From an uncultured Clostridia bacterium (lineage in GTDB: Bacteria; Bacillota; Clostridia; Christensenellales; Borkfalkiaceae): a stretch of DNA of 9,078 bases. A model generated the notes under the pieces. That model was given only the letters and a program-made list of their open reading frames with translations. It was not told where the DNA came from and made no database searches. Both the position numbers and the translations under genes were made by a program. The stretch's first letter is position 1. Each line of letters opens with the position of its first letter. Positions 1 to 4,873 of this stretch are shown in pieces. The stretch lies in the NCBI GenBank assembly GCA_947629845.1, contig CANRFD010000050.1, positions 1 through 9,078 on the forward strand, given 5' to 3'.

Positions 1-84
1 CCCATCCCGAACACAGAAGTTAAGCTCTCTTACGCCGAAAGTACTTGGCCTAACGGCCCGGGAGGATAGGTAGTTGCTGGATTT
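1..84 (+). rRNA. rrf: 5S ribosomal RNA, 3' part (5' end outside window)
   Basis: The first bases carry the conserved 5S core CCCATCCCGAACACAGAAGT followed by TAAGCTC, then GCCGAAAGTACTTGG and the 3' half GGGAGGATAGGTAGTTGCTGG. This is about the last 70 percent of a 5S molecule of usual length; the 5' strand of helix I lies off the window. The 3' end is approximate. It is probably the last gene of an rRNA operon, because a strong terminator follows at once. Confidence 0.95.
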
Positions 85-90
85 CAAACA

Positions 91-126
91 AAAGTGCCGC
101 TTGCATTCGCAAGCGGCACTTTCCTA
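91..126 (+). terminator. Intrinsic terminator of the rRNA operon
   Basis: A perfect 14-bp stem (91-104 with 109-122, AAAGTGCCGCTTGC and its complement) with a 4-base ATTC loop ends in TTTCCTAT a few bases after the 5S gene. The A-tract on the left and T-tract on the right suit intrinsic termination. Confidence 0.9.
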
Positions 127-140
127 TCTCCGCCGCTCTG

Positions 141-220
141 AAAGGCTTCCCCTTTTGCAAAGGGGAAGCTCCGCCGTAGGCGGTGATGGGGATTGAGCCA
201 TAATCACGCTCACCTTATTC
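141..220. repeat. Palindromic dispersed element, type A copy 1
   Basis: It starts with an 11-bp stem (145-155 with 159-169, GCTTCCCCTTT, loop TGC). A second small stem (CCGCC/GGCGG) and GATGGGGATT follow, and it ends in AATCACGCTCACCTTATTC at 202-220. The same order, with different stem bases, is found at 333-411. This resembles the small MITE-like palindromes scattered between clostridial genes; I infer that kinship from pattern, not from a search. Confidence 0.65.
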
Positions 221-332
221 TTGCTTCCCCTTTTGCGCTGAAGTACCCGCGCAGCCTGTCCGACTCCTTGCTTCCCCCTTTTGGGGAAGTACCCGCGCGG
301 GGGATATGGGTTCTCGTCCTCGCGAGCGTGAC

Positions 333-411
333 CTTGGCTCCCCCTCGAGGGGGAGCTGTCGAGGCCATAGACGAGACTGAAGGGGTGTCACAAAATCACG
401 CCCACCTTATT
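333..411. repeat. Palindromic dispersed element, type A copy 2
   Basis: Its hairpin GCTCCCCCTCGAGGGGGAGC (337-356) is perfectly self-complementary. It is followed by AGGGGTGTCACA and then AATCACGCCCACCTTATTC at 393-411, which differs from the end of copy 1 by a single base. The left hairpin bases differ from copy 1 but stay self-complementary, as expected of elements conserved for their fold. Confidence 0.65.
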
Positions 412-430
412 CCCTCGCCGCGGTAAACCA

Positions 431-543
431 CGTCATCCTGCCCCGCGCGCACCATTCGTCTACTAAGCGTGGCACGAGCCGTAGGCGAAGTAGCCGCCCG
501 CCGATGCTTTTGTCGGCGGGCGTGTCGAAACATATCCTTATTT
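431..543. repeat. Composite hairpin repeat, type B copy 1
   Basis: Two conserved blocks flank a hairpin. The left block (441-475) begins CCCCGCGCGC and contains CTACTAAGCG. The right block (522-543) begins GTGTCGAAACAT. The hairpin between them has a 9-bp stem GCCCGCCGA (496-504) with TCGGCGGGC (513-521). Both blocks recur in the same order and orientation at 1592-1624 and 1674-1695. The two copies lie on either side of the XRE/membrane-protein pair at 565-1488. Confidence 0.7.
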
Positions 544-564
544 TATAATCGGCGCCCGACACAC

Positions 565-813
565 TTATTTGAAGTCGATATCAAGTTCGGGATCATCAAA
601 CATAGGGTCGCTGAAAAATTCCTGCGGCGAAACATTCAGAACGCGCAACAAAATCAGCAAAGTCCGCAAATAAATATCCTTATTTTTATTGCGCCGAATA
701 CTCCGGTAAGTTTCATAGGACATCGCCGCGCGGTTGCAAAGGGTGTAAACGCCGAGGTGGCGTTCTTTCCGCAAGGTTTCAAGTTTTTCCGAAATCAGTT
801 CATTGAGCAGCAT
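565..813 (-). CDS. XRE-type helix-turn-helix regulator (82 aa)
   Basis: This is a small DNA-binding protein. Residues 6-68 read as one five-helix XRE/Cro-like domain. The turn and recognition helix fall near residues 22-41 (VYTLCNRAAMSYETYRSIRR), and helix 4-5 is IYLRTLLILLRVLNVSPQEFF. The tail (MFDDPELDIDF) is acidic. There is no sensor or dimerisation domain, so it resembles the short regulators of phage, plasmid and toxin-antitoxin-like loci. It is transcribed away from the membrane protein at 922, with 108 bases between them. That gap holds an inverted repeat (831-866) which is a reasonable operator. The start ATG has no clear Shine-Dalgarno sequence and I see no convincing promoter for it. 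The gene looks AT-richer than degV or lysS. The family call is firm; the target is inferred from position only. Confidence 0.85.
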   Translation of the reverse strand: MLLNELISEKLETLRKERHLGVYTLCNRAAMSYETYRSIRRNKNKDIYLRTLLILLRVLNVSPQEFFSDPMFDDPELDIDFK

Positions 814-830
814 ACGCCAACATTAACATA

Positions 831-866
831 AATCACCACTAAAATATCTGTGTTACAATGGTGATT
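831..866. promoter_or_regulatory. Inverted repeat, candidate operator of the XRE regulator
   Basis: Perfect 8-bp arms AATCACCA (831-838) and TGGTGATT (859-866) are centred between the divergent genes. The right arm ends three bases before the -35 box of the membrane-protein promoter, where a bound dimer could block or contact RNA polymerase. Confidence 0.5.
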
Positions 867-869
867 TTG

Positions 870-898
870 TTGACTTTTGTAAATCATGGTGCTATAAT
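870..898 (+). promoter_or_regulatory. Sigma-A promoter for the membrane protein gene
   Basis: TTGACT (870-875), a 17-base spacer and a perfect TATAAT (893-898). Transcription should start near 905, leaving a leader of under 20 bases that contains the ribosome binding site. Confidence 0.85.
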
Positions 899-921
899 GA
901 AGAAAAAAACGGAGGAAAAAC

Positions 922-1488
922 ATGGAAAACAAATCGTATGGCGATGCCTCGGGCTCGCCTGAAAAGAAGGGAAAAGGTTGGCTTGCCGGAAGCATCATTT
1001 GTCTCATACTCACCGTAGCAGACATTGCATTGCTGATCTATTGTGCCTGTGCCGAGGCGCCCTTTGCGGGCACGTATATGGAGCAAAATTTGCGGGAAGG
1101 CGCCGAAATGTACCTTGCATTTGCCGTAGAAATAGTAGCTTTTTTAGCATTAGGGCATCTGTGTTTAAGGAGATATAAAAAGGCAAACGATCCGATTGCT
1201 ATGGTGTGGAAGATATATTATTACATATCGTTCCCGTTTTACTATTTGGTTTTCGGCATCTTTCTCCTTATCTACTATTTCATAGGGGCGCTCGGATGGT
1301 TGGGAAAGAAATTTATGGAGGCGGATTTTTCCTCTTCCTCGGGTAATACGGTAACGGTCAAGGACGAATACGGTAAAGAATATAAATTGACCTATGACAG
1401 TAAAGTCGGTTTTACAGAGTATTACAAAGACGAAAAGGGCAACGAATGGAAGACCGACGACGGAAAAAAATTTACGCAAAGCAAATAG
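922..1488 (+). CDS. Three-TM membrane protein with charged C-terminal tail (188 aa)
   Basis: I do not recognise a named family. After a polar start (residues 1-19) come three hydrophobic stretches: 20-43, 62-83 and 96-128. The last is long and aromatic, including YYYISFPFYYLVFGIFLLIYY. A serine-rich linker (136-141) leads to a soluble tail (142-188) rich in Lys, Asp, Tyr and Gly. The tail carries short repeats of a DEYGKEYK / YKDEKGNEWK / DDGKKF pattern, suggesting a small beta-rich domain. A GGAGG box sits 6 bases before the ATG, and a near-perfect promoter lies directly upstream. It faces an XRE regulator, which probably controls it. It has the shape of the second module in this window (XRE opposite a small membrane protein) but no obvious sequence similarity to it. 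No convincing terminator follows. Confidence 0.85.
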   Translation: MENKSYGDASGSPEKKGKGWLAGSIICLILTVADIALLIYCACAEAPFAGTYMEQNLREGAEMYLAFAVEIVAFLALGHLCLRRYKKANDPIAMVWKIYYYISFPFYYLVFGIFLLIYYFIGALGWLGKKFMEADFSSSSGNTVTVKDEYGKEYKLTYDSKVGFTEYYKDEKGNEWKTDDGKKFTQSK

Positions 1489-1793
1489 TAATTCGCCCGT
1501 TTCTCTCGCTTCTCTCCGCCCCGCTTTTTGCTGCCCCCTCCGTGGGGGGGGGTGGAGCGGCGCACCATGCTAAACAGCCCTGGGAGCTGTGCCCCGCGCG
1601 CTATTCGCCTACTAAGCGCGGCACATAATTACGTCATGTTGAGCCACAGCCGACCGCACTTGCGGTCGGCTGTGTGTCGAAACATGTCCCTATTTCAATT
1701 CCCCCCGTCTCATTCCGAGGCTCCGAAGGAGCCGAGCGAATCTTCCCACATCCACCGTCGCCCCAAAAAAATCTCCCACCCCTGCAAAAACAG
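1489..1793. other. 305-base gene-free stretch with repeats
   Basis: It holds no supported gene. It opens with a G-rich/C-rich hairpin region (about 1533-1560), then the second type B repeat (1589-1697), then a short palindromic element with TCATTCCGAG at 1710-1719 and GAGCGAATCTTCCC at 1733-1746. The degV promoter begins at 1794. Confidence 0.7.
1589..1697. repeat. Composite hairpin repeat, type B copy 2
   Basis: The left block (1592-1624) and right block (1674-1695) match those at 441-475 and 522-543; the right blocks share 20 of 22 bases. Between them lies a perfect 14-bp stem CACAGCCGACCGCA (1645-1658) with 1661-1674. This hairpin is unrelated in sequence to the one in copy 1 although the flanks are conserved. 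CATGTTGAG (1635-1643) before the stem partly mirrors CGAAACATG after it. Confidence 0.7.
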
Positions 1794-1832
1794 TTGACTT
1801 TGTGAACAACTCCGTCTATAATGTTAACAAAG
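1794..1832 (+). promoter_or_regulatory. degV-family gene promoter with overlapping inverted repeat
   Basis: TTGACT (1794-1799), a 17-base spacer and TATAAT (1817-1822) give a consensus sigma-A promoter. An 11-base inverted repeat with one mismatch, CTTTGTGAACA (1798-1808) and TGTTAACAAAG (1822-1832), overlaps the end of both boxes. A repressor bound there would shut the promoter. The promoter is clear; the operator role is inferred. Confidence 0.8.
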
Positions 1833-1860
1833 TGAATAAACTGTTTTCAAAGGAGAGGTC

Positions 1861-2685
1861 ATGTTTCAAATTATCACGGATAGTTCGGCGGAGTTCACTG
1901 CGGAGGAAGCGGCGGCGCTCGGCATAAAAATCGTACCCCTTGTCGTCATTTTCGGGGACAGGGAGTACGCGGAGGGGGAAAATCTCACCAAGGCGGAGTT
2001 TTACAGCCGACTTTTGGCGGGGGAATTTCCGCACACGTCGCAGCCTTCCGAGGAGGCGTTCACGCGCGCCTTTGCGGAGACGAACGGCGCCGATACGCTG
2101 GTCATTCTCATCTCGTCGGCGCTCTCGGGCACGGTCAACACGGCGCGGCTCGCTGCCCGCGACGGCGGTTTTACCAAGGTTCGCGTCTACGATAGCCTCT
2201 GCACGACGGCGATGCTGCGTATTTTGGTGGAAACGGCGGCACAAAACCGCGATAAGACGGTGGAGAAAGCGATCGCGCTCCTCGATGAACTCCGTCCCCG
2301 CCTCCGCGTCTGCGCCTATGTCGATACCCTCGAGTATCTTTACAAGGGCGGTCGGCTGAAGAAATCCGTCGCGATCGTCGGAAATTTGCTCGGCGTCAAG
2401 CCCCTCGTCACCGTCCCCGCGGACGGCACGGTCGTCATGTCGGGCAGGGCGCACGGCAAAAAGCGCGCAATTGCAGAACTCGCCGCACGGCTTCAAAACG
2501 ATGACCCCGATCCCGCCTATCCCGTCTATTTTCTCTGCACCGACCGGGAAGAGCCCGCCCGCGCGCTCATGCAGGCGGTGCACCGCGAAACCGACAGCGT
2601 TTTTCAAATTTGCTGCGCGGTAGGCGCCCACATCGGTCCGAACGCCGCGGGCTACGTCTGCGTCTCGAGGCAGAAAAAACAATAA
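1861..2685 (+). CDS. DegV family (FakB-like) fatty-acid-binding protein
   Basis: DegV/FakB proteins bind a long-chain fatty acid in a two-domain fold. In Firmicutes with FakA they present it for phosphorylation and entry into phospholipid synthesis. The family hallmarks are present in order: ITDSSAEF at residues 5-12, TSQPS at 59-63, SSALSGTVNTA at 85-95, DTLEYLYKGGRLKK at 155-168, GVKPLV at 178-183 and GAHIGPNAAG at 255-264. In the last motif the usual HxGPG has Asn instead of the second Gly. The length of 274 aa is slightly short of the usual 280-290. The ATG follows AGGAGAGG at a good distance. The gene is a single transcription unit with its own promoter and a strong terminator. No fakA lies in the window, so the fatty acid and the kinase partner cannot be named. 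Confidence 0.92.
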   Translation: MFQIITDSSAEFTAEEAAALGIKIVPLVVIFGDREYAEGENLTKAEFYSRLLAGEFPHTSQPSEEAFTRAFAETNGADTLVILISSALSGTVNTARLAARDGGFTKVRVYDSLCTTAMLRILVETAAQNRDKTVEKAIALLDELRPRLRVCAYVDTLEYLYKGGRLKKSVAIVGNLLGVKPLVTVPADGTVVMSGRAHGKKRAIAELAARLQNDDPDPAYPVYFLCTDREEPARALMQAVHRETDSVFQICCAVGAHIGPNAAGYVCVSRQKKQ

Positions 2686-2702
2686 AACCCGCAAAACGCT
2701 GT
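2681..2702. repeat. 22-bp direct repeat, left copy
   Basis: Identical over 22 bases to 4318-4339, in the same orientation; it begins AATAAAACCC and ends AACGCTGT. This copy contains the degV stop codon, so it looks like the native copy. The pair brackets the lipoprotein/PH/XRE module. Confidence 0.85.
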
Positions 2703-2717
2703 AAATTTTTCCCATAC

Positions 2718-2775
2718 TCTCACGCGCCACCGAGGTTTCCATCGGTGGCGCGTGAGAATTTCTTATTTTCTTTTC
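2718..2775 (+). terminator. Intrinsic terminator of the degV-family gene
   Basis: A perfect 16-bp stem (TCTCACGCGCCACCGA, 2718-2733, with 2742-2757) and an 8-base loop are followed by a T-rich tail (ATTTCTTATTTTCTTTT). Against minus-strand transcription there is no T-run on the other side. Confidence 0.9.
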
Positions 2776-2809
2776 TTACACAGTAAAATTTCCGCTTTCT
2801 CATATAGAC

Positions 2810-2838
2810 CGCGCCCCGCGGCTTCGCCGCGGGGCGCG
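2810..2838. repeat. GC-rich palindrome, left copy
   Basis: A 13-bp stem CGCGCCCCGCGGC (2810-2822) with 2826-2838 and loop TTC. Twenty-seven of 28 bases match the hairpin at 4289-4316. It is followed on the plus strand by TAAGTTTTATTT, so it could back up the degV terminator. It also lies just past the end of the minus-strand lipoprotein gene. Confidence 0.75.
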
Positions 2839-2844
2839 TAAGTT

Positions 2845-3273
2845 TTATTTCTTGAATGTCATAATGCACGAACCGTCCGTATAATAGAGAACAAGCGTAG
2901 AGCCGTCGCATTCGCATGGCATCGATTCCCCGTCGATCGTAATCGTAATCTTTTGCGGTTCGCCTTCGACCGCTTCCCATGTGCCGGTTGCCCCGTCTCT
3001 GTCCTCTTGAAGTCTTAATAAAACGCTTCCGTTCGATCTGAGCCGAATAATGCGAACATCTTTTGTGGCGACAACTCCCCACGGAAGCATATCTCCGAGT
3101 TTATACTCTTTCATGACGCCGTCGGACTCAAGCAGTATAGAATCAAAGTAGTAACTTCCTGCCTTTTCGCTGCCCCAACCGCAAGCGACCAAACAGATTG
3201 CGCTCATCATACCCGCAGCGAGGAGGAAGAATATCGCAACGAGTTTATTTGCTTTTTTCATGACACGACTCAC
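2845..3273 (-). CDS. Small secreted lipoprotein, lipocalin-like beta domain (142 aa)
   Basis: Positively charged start (KKANK), a hydrophobic segment at residues 11-27 and lipobox LVAC with Cys31 indicate signal peptidase II processing and a membrane-anchored outer-face protein. The mature part has alternating beta-strand character. The run TGTWEAVEGEPQKITITIDG (96-115) followed by GSTLVLYYTDGSCIMTFKK resembles small clostridial lipoproteins with a lipocalin-like or copper-resistance-like barrel; that is pattern recall, not a confirmed family. The chosen start is GTG at 3273, because AGGAGG lies 10 bases upstream of it. An ATG four codons in has no binding site. The GTG overlaps the TGA of the PH-domain gene, so the two are translationally linked and probably act together at the envelope. 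Confidence 0.8.
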   Translation of the reverse strand: MSRVMKKANKLVAIFFLLAAGMMSAICLVACGWGSEKAGSYYFDSILLESDGVMKEYKLGDMLPWGVVATKDVRIIRLRSNGSVLLRLQEDRDGATGTWEAVEGEPQKITITIDGESMPCECDGSTLVLYYTDGSCIMTFKK

Positions 3274-3908
3274 GATGAAAGATCCTCCTGAGCGCGTTTT
3301 AATGCCGCGGCCTGTGCTTTTGCCTGCGCCTCTCGATCTTCCTCTTTCGCCTTGTCAACGGCAGCAAGCACGGCTTTGCGAAACTCTTCCGTATTTTTTA
3401 CATACGGAAATTCCAGGTTGGCCGTTCTGCCGTTTACGATCTGTTGCGATCCCGCCGAAACGACTTCTAAAGTCCCGTAGTGGAAGAGTGCGCCGAACAT
3501 ATTGTTTTTTACCCGAACATTGTCAAGCTTCAAAAGGAGGATATCGATGAGATCTTTAGAGATCAATCCCTTTCTCCCAACCAATCTTTTATTGGTGACA
3601 ACAAGTTGGTTACATGTGATTGCAATGGTGGAATGAAGAAAGAGAGCCACACCAACCAGAAGCGGAATAATAAGGAATACAATTTGCAATACGCCAAAAA
3701 TTTGAACAAGAAGATCGATAGTCTCTTCCGCCGCTTTGTCGTTCTCCTCTATCCTGGCCAGAATTGCGCCCACCCCATACCAAAGGCCGAGACCAACGGC
3801 CAAACAAATACCTACGGCAACGATTGCCGAAATCAATGCCGCCTTACTGTGCGTGATGCGCGCCAAAATCTTTTCGTCTTTACCGAGATTGCTTTCTACA
3901 TAGCCCAT
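3270..3908 (-). CDS. Membrane protein with bacterial PH domain (212 aa)
   Basis: Two TM helices (residues 23-50 and 68-93) are followed by a bacterial pleckstrin-homology domain of the YdbS/bPH_2 kind (about 95-170). Its typical strands are visible: ITCNQLVVTNKRLVGRKG, then LISKDLIDILLLKLDNVRVK, then GTLEVVSAG. The short soluble start (GKDEKILARITHSK) also fits such proteins. A charged, Ala-rich coiled-coil tail ends the protein (172-212). These proteins sit in the inner membrane with the PH domain facing the cytoplasm; their ligands are mostly unknown. AGGAG lies 7 bases before the ATG. It is the first gene of a two-gene operon with the lipoprotein. The promoter carries an operator in its spacer, so it is probably repressed by the divergent XRE protein. 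Confidence 0.87.
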   Translation of the reverse strand: MGYVESNLGKDEKILARITHSKAALISAIVAVGICLAVGLGLWYGVGAILARIEENDKAAEETIDLLVQIFGVLQIVFLIIPLLVGVALFLHSTIAITCNQLVVTNKRLVGRKGLISKDLIDILLLKLDNVRVKNNMFGALFHYGTLEVVSAGSQQIVNGRTANLEFPYVKNTEEFRKAVLAAVDKAKEEDREAQAKAQAAALKRAQEDLSS

Positions 3909-3934
3909 AATTTTTCTCCTTTGTTTTTTATTTA

Positions 3935-3969
3935 CGGCGCATGTTCGTGTATCATCACGCTACGCGCCG
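3935..3969 (-). other. Stem-loop at the 5' end of the PH-domain mRNA
   Basis: CGGCGC (3935-3940) pairs with GCGCCG (3964-3969), and CGTG (3946-3949) pairs with CACG (3956-3959) inside it. With transcription starting near 3972, this hairpin is at the extreme 5' end of the message. A stabilising role is inferred. Confidence 0.5.
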
Positions 3970-3978
3970 CACATGCTG

Positions 3979-4008
3979 ATTCTATCATGCCTGATAGGCA
4001 TAAGTCAA
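3979..4008 (-). promoter_or_regulatory. Promoter of the PH-domain/lipoprotein operon
   Basis: On the minus strand TTGACT (4008-4003), an 18-base spacer and TAGAAT (3984-3979). The first operator palindrome fills the spacer almost exactly, so binding there would exclude RNA polymerase. Confidence 0.8.
3987..4001. promoter_or_regulatory. Operator site 1 (ATGCCTGATAGGCAT)
   Basis: ATGCCT and AGGCAT form perfect 6-base arms around GAT. A near copy lies at 4016-4030. The site is in the -35/-10 spacer of the PH-domain promoter, beside the XRE gene, whose product is the obvious candidate ligand. Confidence 0.75.
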
Positions 4009-4015
4009 GCATTTT

Positions 4016-4030
4016 ATGTCTATCTGGCAT
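4016..4030. promoter_or_regulatory. Operator site 2 (ATGTCTATCTGGCAT)
   Basis: Read on the minus strand it is ATGCCAGATAGACAT, 13 of 15 bases identical to site 1. Its centre is 29 bp from site 1, just under three helical turns. It lies just upstream of the XRE start, suited to autoregulation. I could not pick a convincing promoter for the XRE gene; TAAAAT at 4030-4035 is the best -10 but is very close to the start codon. Confidence 0.7.
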
Positions 4031-4050
4031 AAAATTTTTTCGAGGTAATG

Positions 4051-4272
4051 ATGATCGGGTTAGAGCAAATACGCTGTAAAATCGTGGAAGCGATCAAATT
4101 GAGCGGGATGACCCAAACCGCATTGGCCAAACGTTTGGGGGTCAACCAAGCGACGATCGCCCATTATGTGCGCGGCGATAAATTGCCCGCGCTCGATACG
4201 CTTGCAAACCTTTGTTTGATCCTCGATCTTGATGCAAACGATATCTTATGCTTGGCAAATGGAGATAAATGA
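4051..4272 (+). CDS. XRE/Cro-family repressor (73 aa)
   Basis: This is a stand-alone XRE domain. TQTALAKRLGVNQATIAHYV is a textbook helix-turn-helix, followed by RGDKLPALDTLANLCLILDL and DANDIL. At 73 residues it is only the DNA-binding fold, as in Cro-like repressors. Two adjacent ATG codons begin the frame at 4048 and 4051. GAGGT at 4042-4046 is only one base from the first and four from the second, so I take the second. It is divergent from the PH-domain operon. Two matching palindromes (3987-4001 and 4016-4030) lie between them, so it very probably represses both directions. The signal it responds to is not visible, because it has no sensor domain. It could be read as an antitoxin-like regulator, but no toxin-like gene is recognised. 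Confidence 0.88.
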   Translation: MIGLEQIRCKIVEAIKLSGMTQTALAKRLGVNQATIAHYVRGDKLPALDTLANLCLILDLDANDILCLANGDK

Positions 4273-4288
4273 TTTTCTTAAAAACGAA

Positions 4289-4316
4289 CGCGCCCCGCGG
4301 CTTTGCCGCGGGGCGC
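4289..4316. repeat. GC-rich palindrome, right copy
   Basis: A 12-bp stem (4290-4301 with 4305-4316) and loop TTT; one base differs from the hairpin at 2810-2837. It lies 17 bases after the XRE gene. There is no T-run after it on the plus strand, so it would be a weak terminator for that gene. On the minus strand TTCGTTTTT follows. Confidence 0.75.
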
Positions 4317-4317
4317 A

Positions 4318-4339
4318 AATAAAACCCGCAAAACGCTGT
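4318..4339. repeat. 22-bp direct repeat, right copy
   Basis: A perfect copy of 2681-2702, 1637 bp away, one base after the right GC-rich palindrome. Here it is not next to a matching gene end, unlike the left copy, which holds the degV stop codon. Confidence 0.85.
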
Positions 4340-4340
4340 T

Positions 4341-4368
4341 AAAAAACGCCCTTCCGTAGGGAAGGGCG
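4341..4368 (-). terminator. Intrinsic terminator of the MarR-family gene
   Basis: A 9-bp stem CGCCCTTCC (4347-4355) with GGAAGGGCG (4360-4368), loop GTAG. On the minus strand it is followed by TTTTTT (4346-4341), 22 bases after the stop codon. Confidence 0.88.
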
Positions 4369-4390
4369 GCCTTGGTCGGTTTTCCGCAAT

Positions 4391-4834
4391 TCAATTGTTG
4401 AGCGGGTCTGCCTCGCAGATGCGCTTCGAGATGCGCACAAACGCCCGCGCGTCATCCTCGCCGATCGACGTCACGATGTCGTCCACAAGTTTCAGGGTGC
4501 GGTTGTGCACTTCCATGTACACGTCGAGGTTTTCGGGCACCAGCTGCACAAACGTGGTGCGTTTGTCCTTTCCGTCGCTGCGGATCAGGTACCCCTTTTT
4601 CACGAGCGATTCAATGGTGCGGTTCACAAGCGATTTCAGCATCCGCGTCTGGGCGACGATGTCCTTAAAGGGCACAAGTCCGACCCCATCCTTCAAATAT
4701 TGCCCATAGACGATGTTCATCACGATGGCCTCGTTGTAAATCATGCCCTGCGTGATCCTCGTATTTTTCAGCACGCCCGTCAGCTTGATCCAGGAGCGGA
4801 TCACCTCTTCGTTTAACTCTGTATTTTCGGCCAT
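4391..4834 (-). CDS. MarR-family transcriptional regulator (147 aa)
   Basis: The length and helical layout fit MarR. The winged helix-turn-helix spans about residues 54-101: VPFKDIVAQTRMLKSLVNRT, then IESLVKKGYLIRSDGKDKRT and TFVQLVPE. The DGKDKR wing tip and the final long dimerisation helix are typical. Such dimers usually repress their own operon and release DNA on binding a small phenolic or lipid ligand, or on thiol oxidation; the ligand cannot be told here. An upstream in-frame ATG at 4852 exists, but only the ATG at 4834 has a good ribosome binding site (AGAGGTG, 3 bases away), so I use 4834. A perfect palindrome at the predicted transcription start points to autorepression. The divergent DUF4250 gene is the only nearby candidate target. 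Confidence 0.92.
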   Translation of the reverse strand: MAENTELNEEVIRSWIKLTGVLKNTRITQGMIYNEAIVMNIVYGQYLKDGVGLVPFKDIVAQTRMLKSLVNRTIESLVKKGYLIRSDGKDKRTTFVQLVPENLDVYMEVHNRTLKLVDDIVTSIGEDDARAFVRISKRICEADPLNN

Positions 4835-4856
4835 GTTCACCTCTTTCATCATGTTC

Positions 4857-4871
4857 TGTTAATTATTAACA
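4857..4871. promoter_or_regulatory. Perfect 15-bp palindrome, MarR-type operator
   Basis: TGTTAATTATTAACA, 7-base arms around one T. It covers the region just downstream of the -10 box of the MarR gene, where the transcript should start. Its size and AT-rich arms are typical of MarR sites. Confidence 0.8.
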
Positions 4872-4873
4872 TA

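Larger units (their letters stand above)
127..564. other. 438-base gene-free stretch made of palindromic repeats
   Basis: I see no credible gene here. Reading frames that cross the stretch on either strand translate to low-complexity sequence without a ribosome binding site. It is a patchwork of short GC-rich palindromes. There is a GCTTCCCC-type hairpin at 145-169, two related blocks at 221-252 and 269-300 (both TTGCTTCCCC followed by GAAGTACCCGCGC), a GGCTCCCCC hairpin at 336-355, and a composite element at 431-543. Individual copies are listed separately. Confidence 0.75.

Noticed and set aside
141..411. Possible CRISPR-like array from the recurring blocks
   Set aside because: Units differ in length and spacing, there are only two copies of each, there are no regular spacers and no cas genes. 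They fit dispersed palindromic elements better.
193..426. Open frame on the plus strand across the repeats after the rRNA operon
   Set aside because: It runs through palindromic repeats; its repeated NHAHLI stretches are just translations of the type A tail, and it has no convincing start signal.
1816..2742. A long open frame (about 308 codons) on the minus strand
   Set aside because: It is antisense to the degV-family gene, which has clear family motifs, promoter, ribosome binding site and terminator. The antisense translation is Arg-rich and low in structure, typical of GC-rich shadow frames.
4835..4852. Upstream start of the MarR gene at 4852
   Set aside because: It would leave a leader of about 15 bases without a ribosome binding site, whereas the ATG at 4834 has AGAGGTG at the right place.
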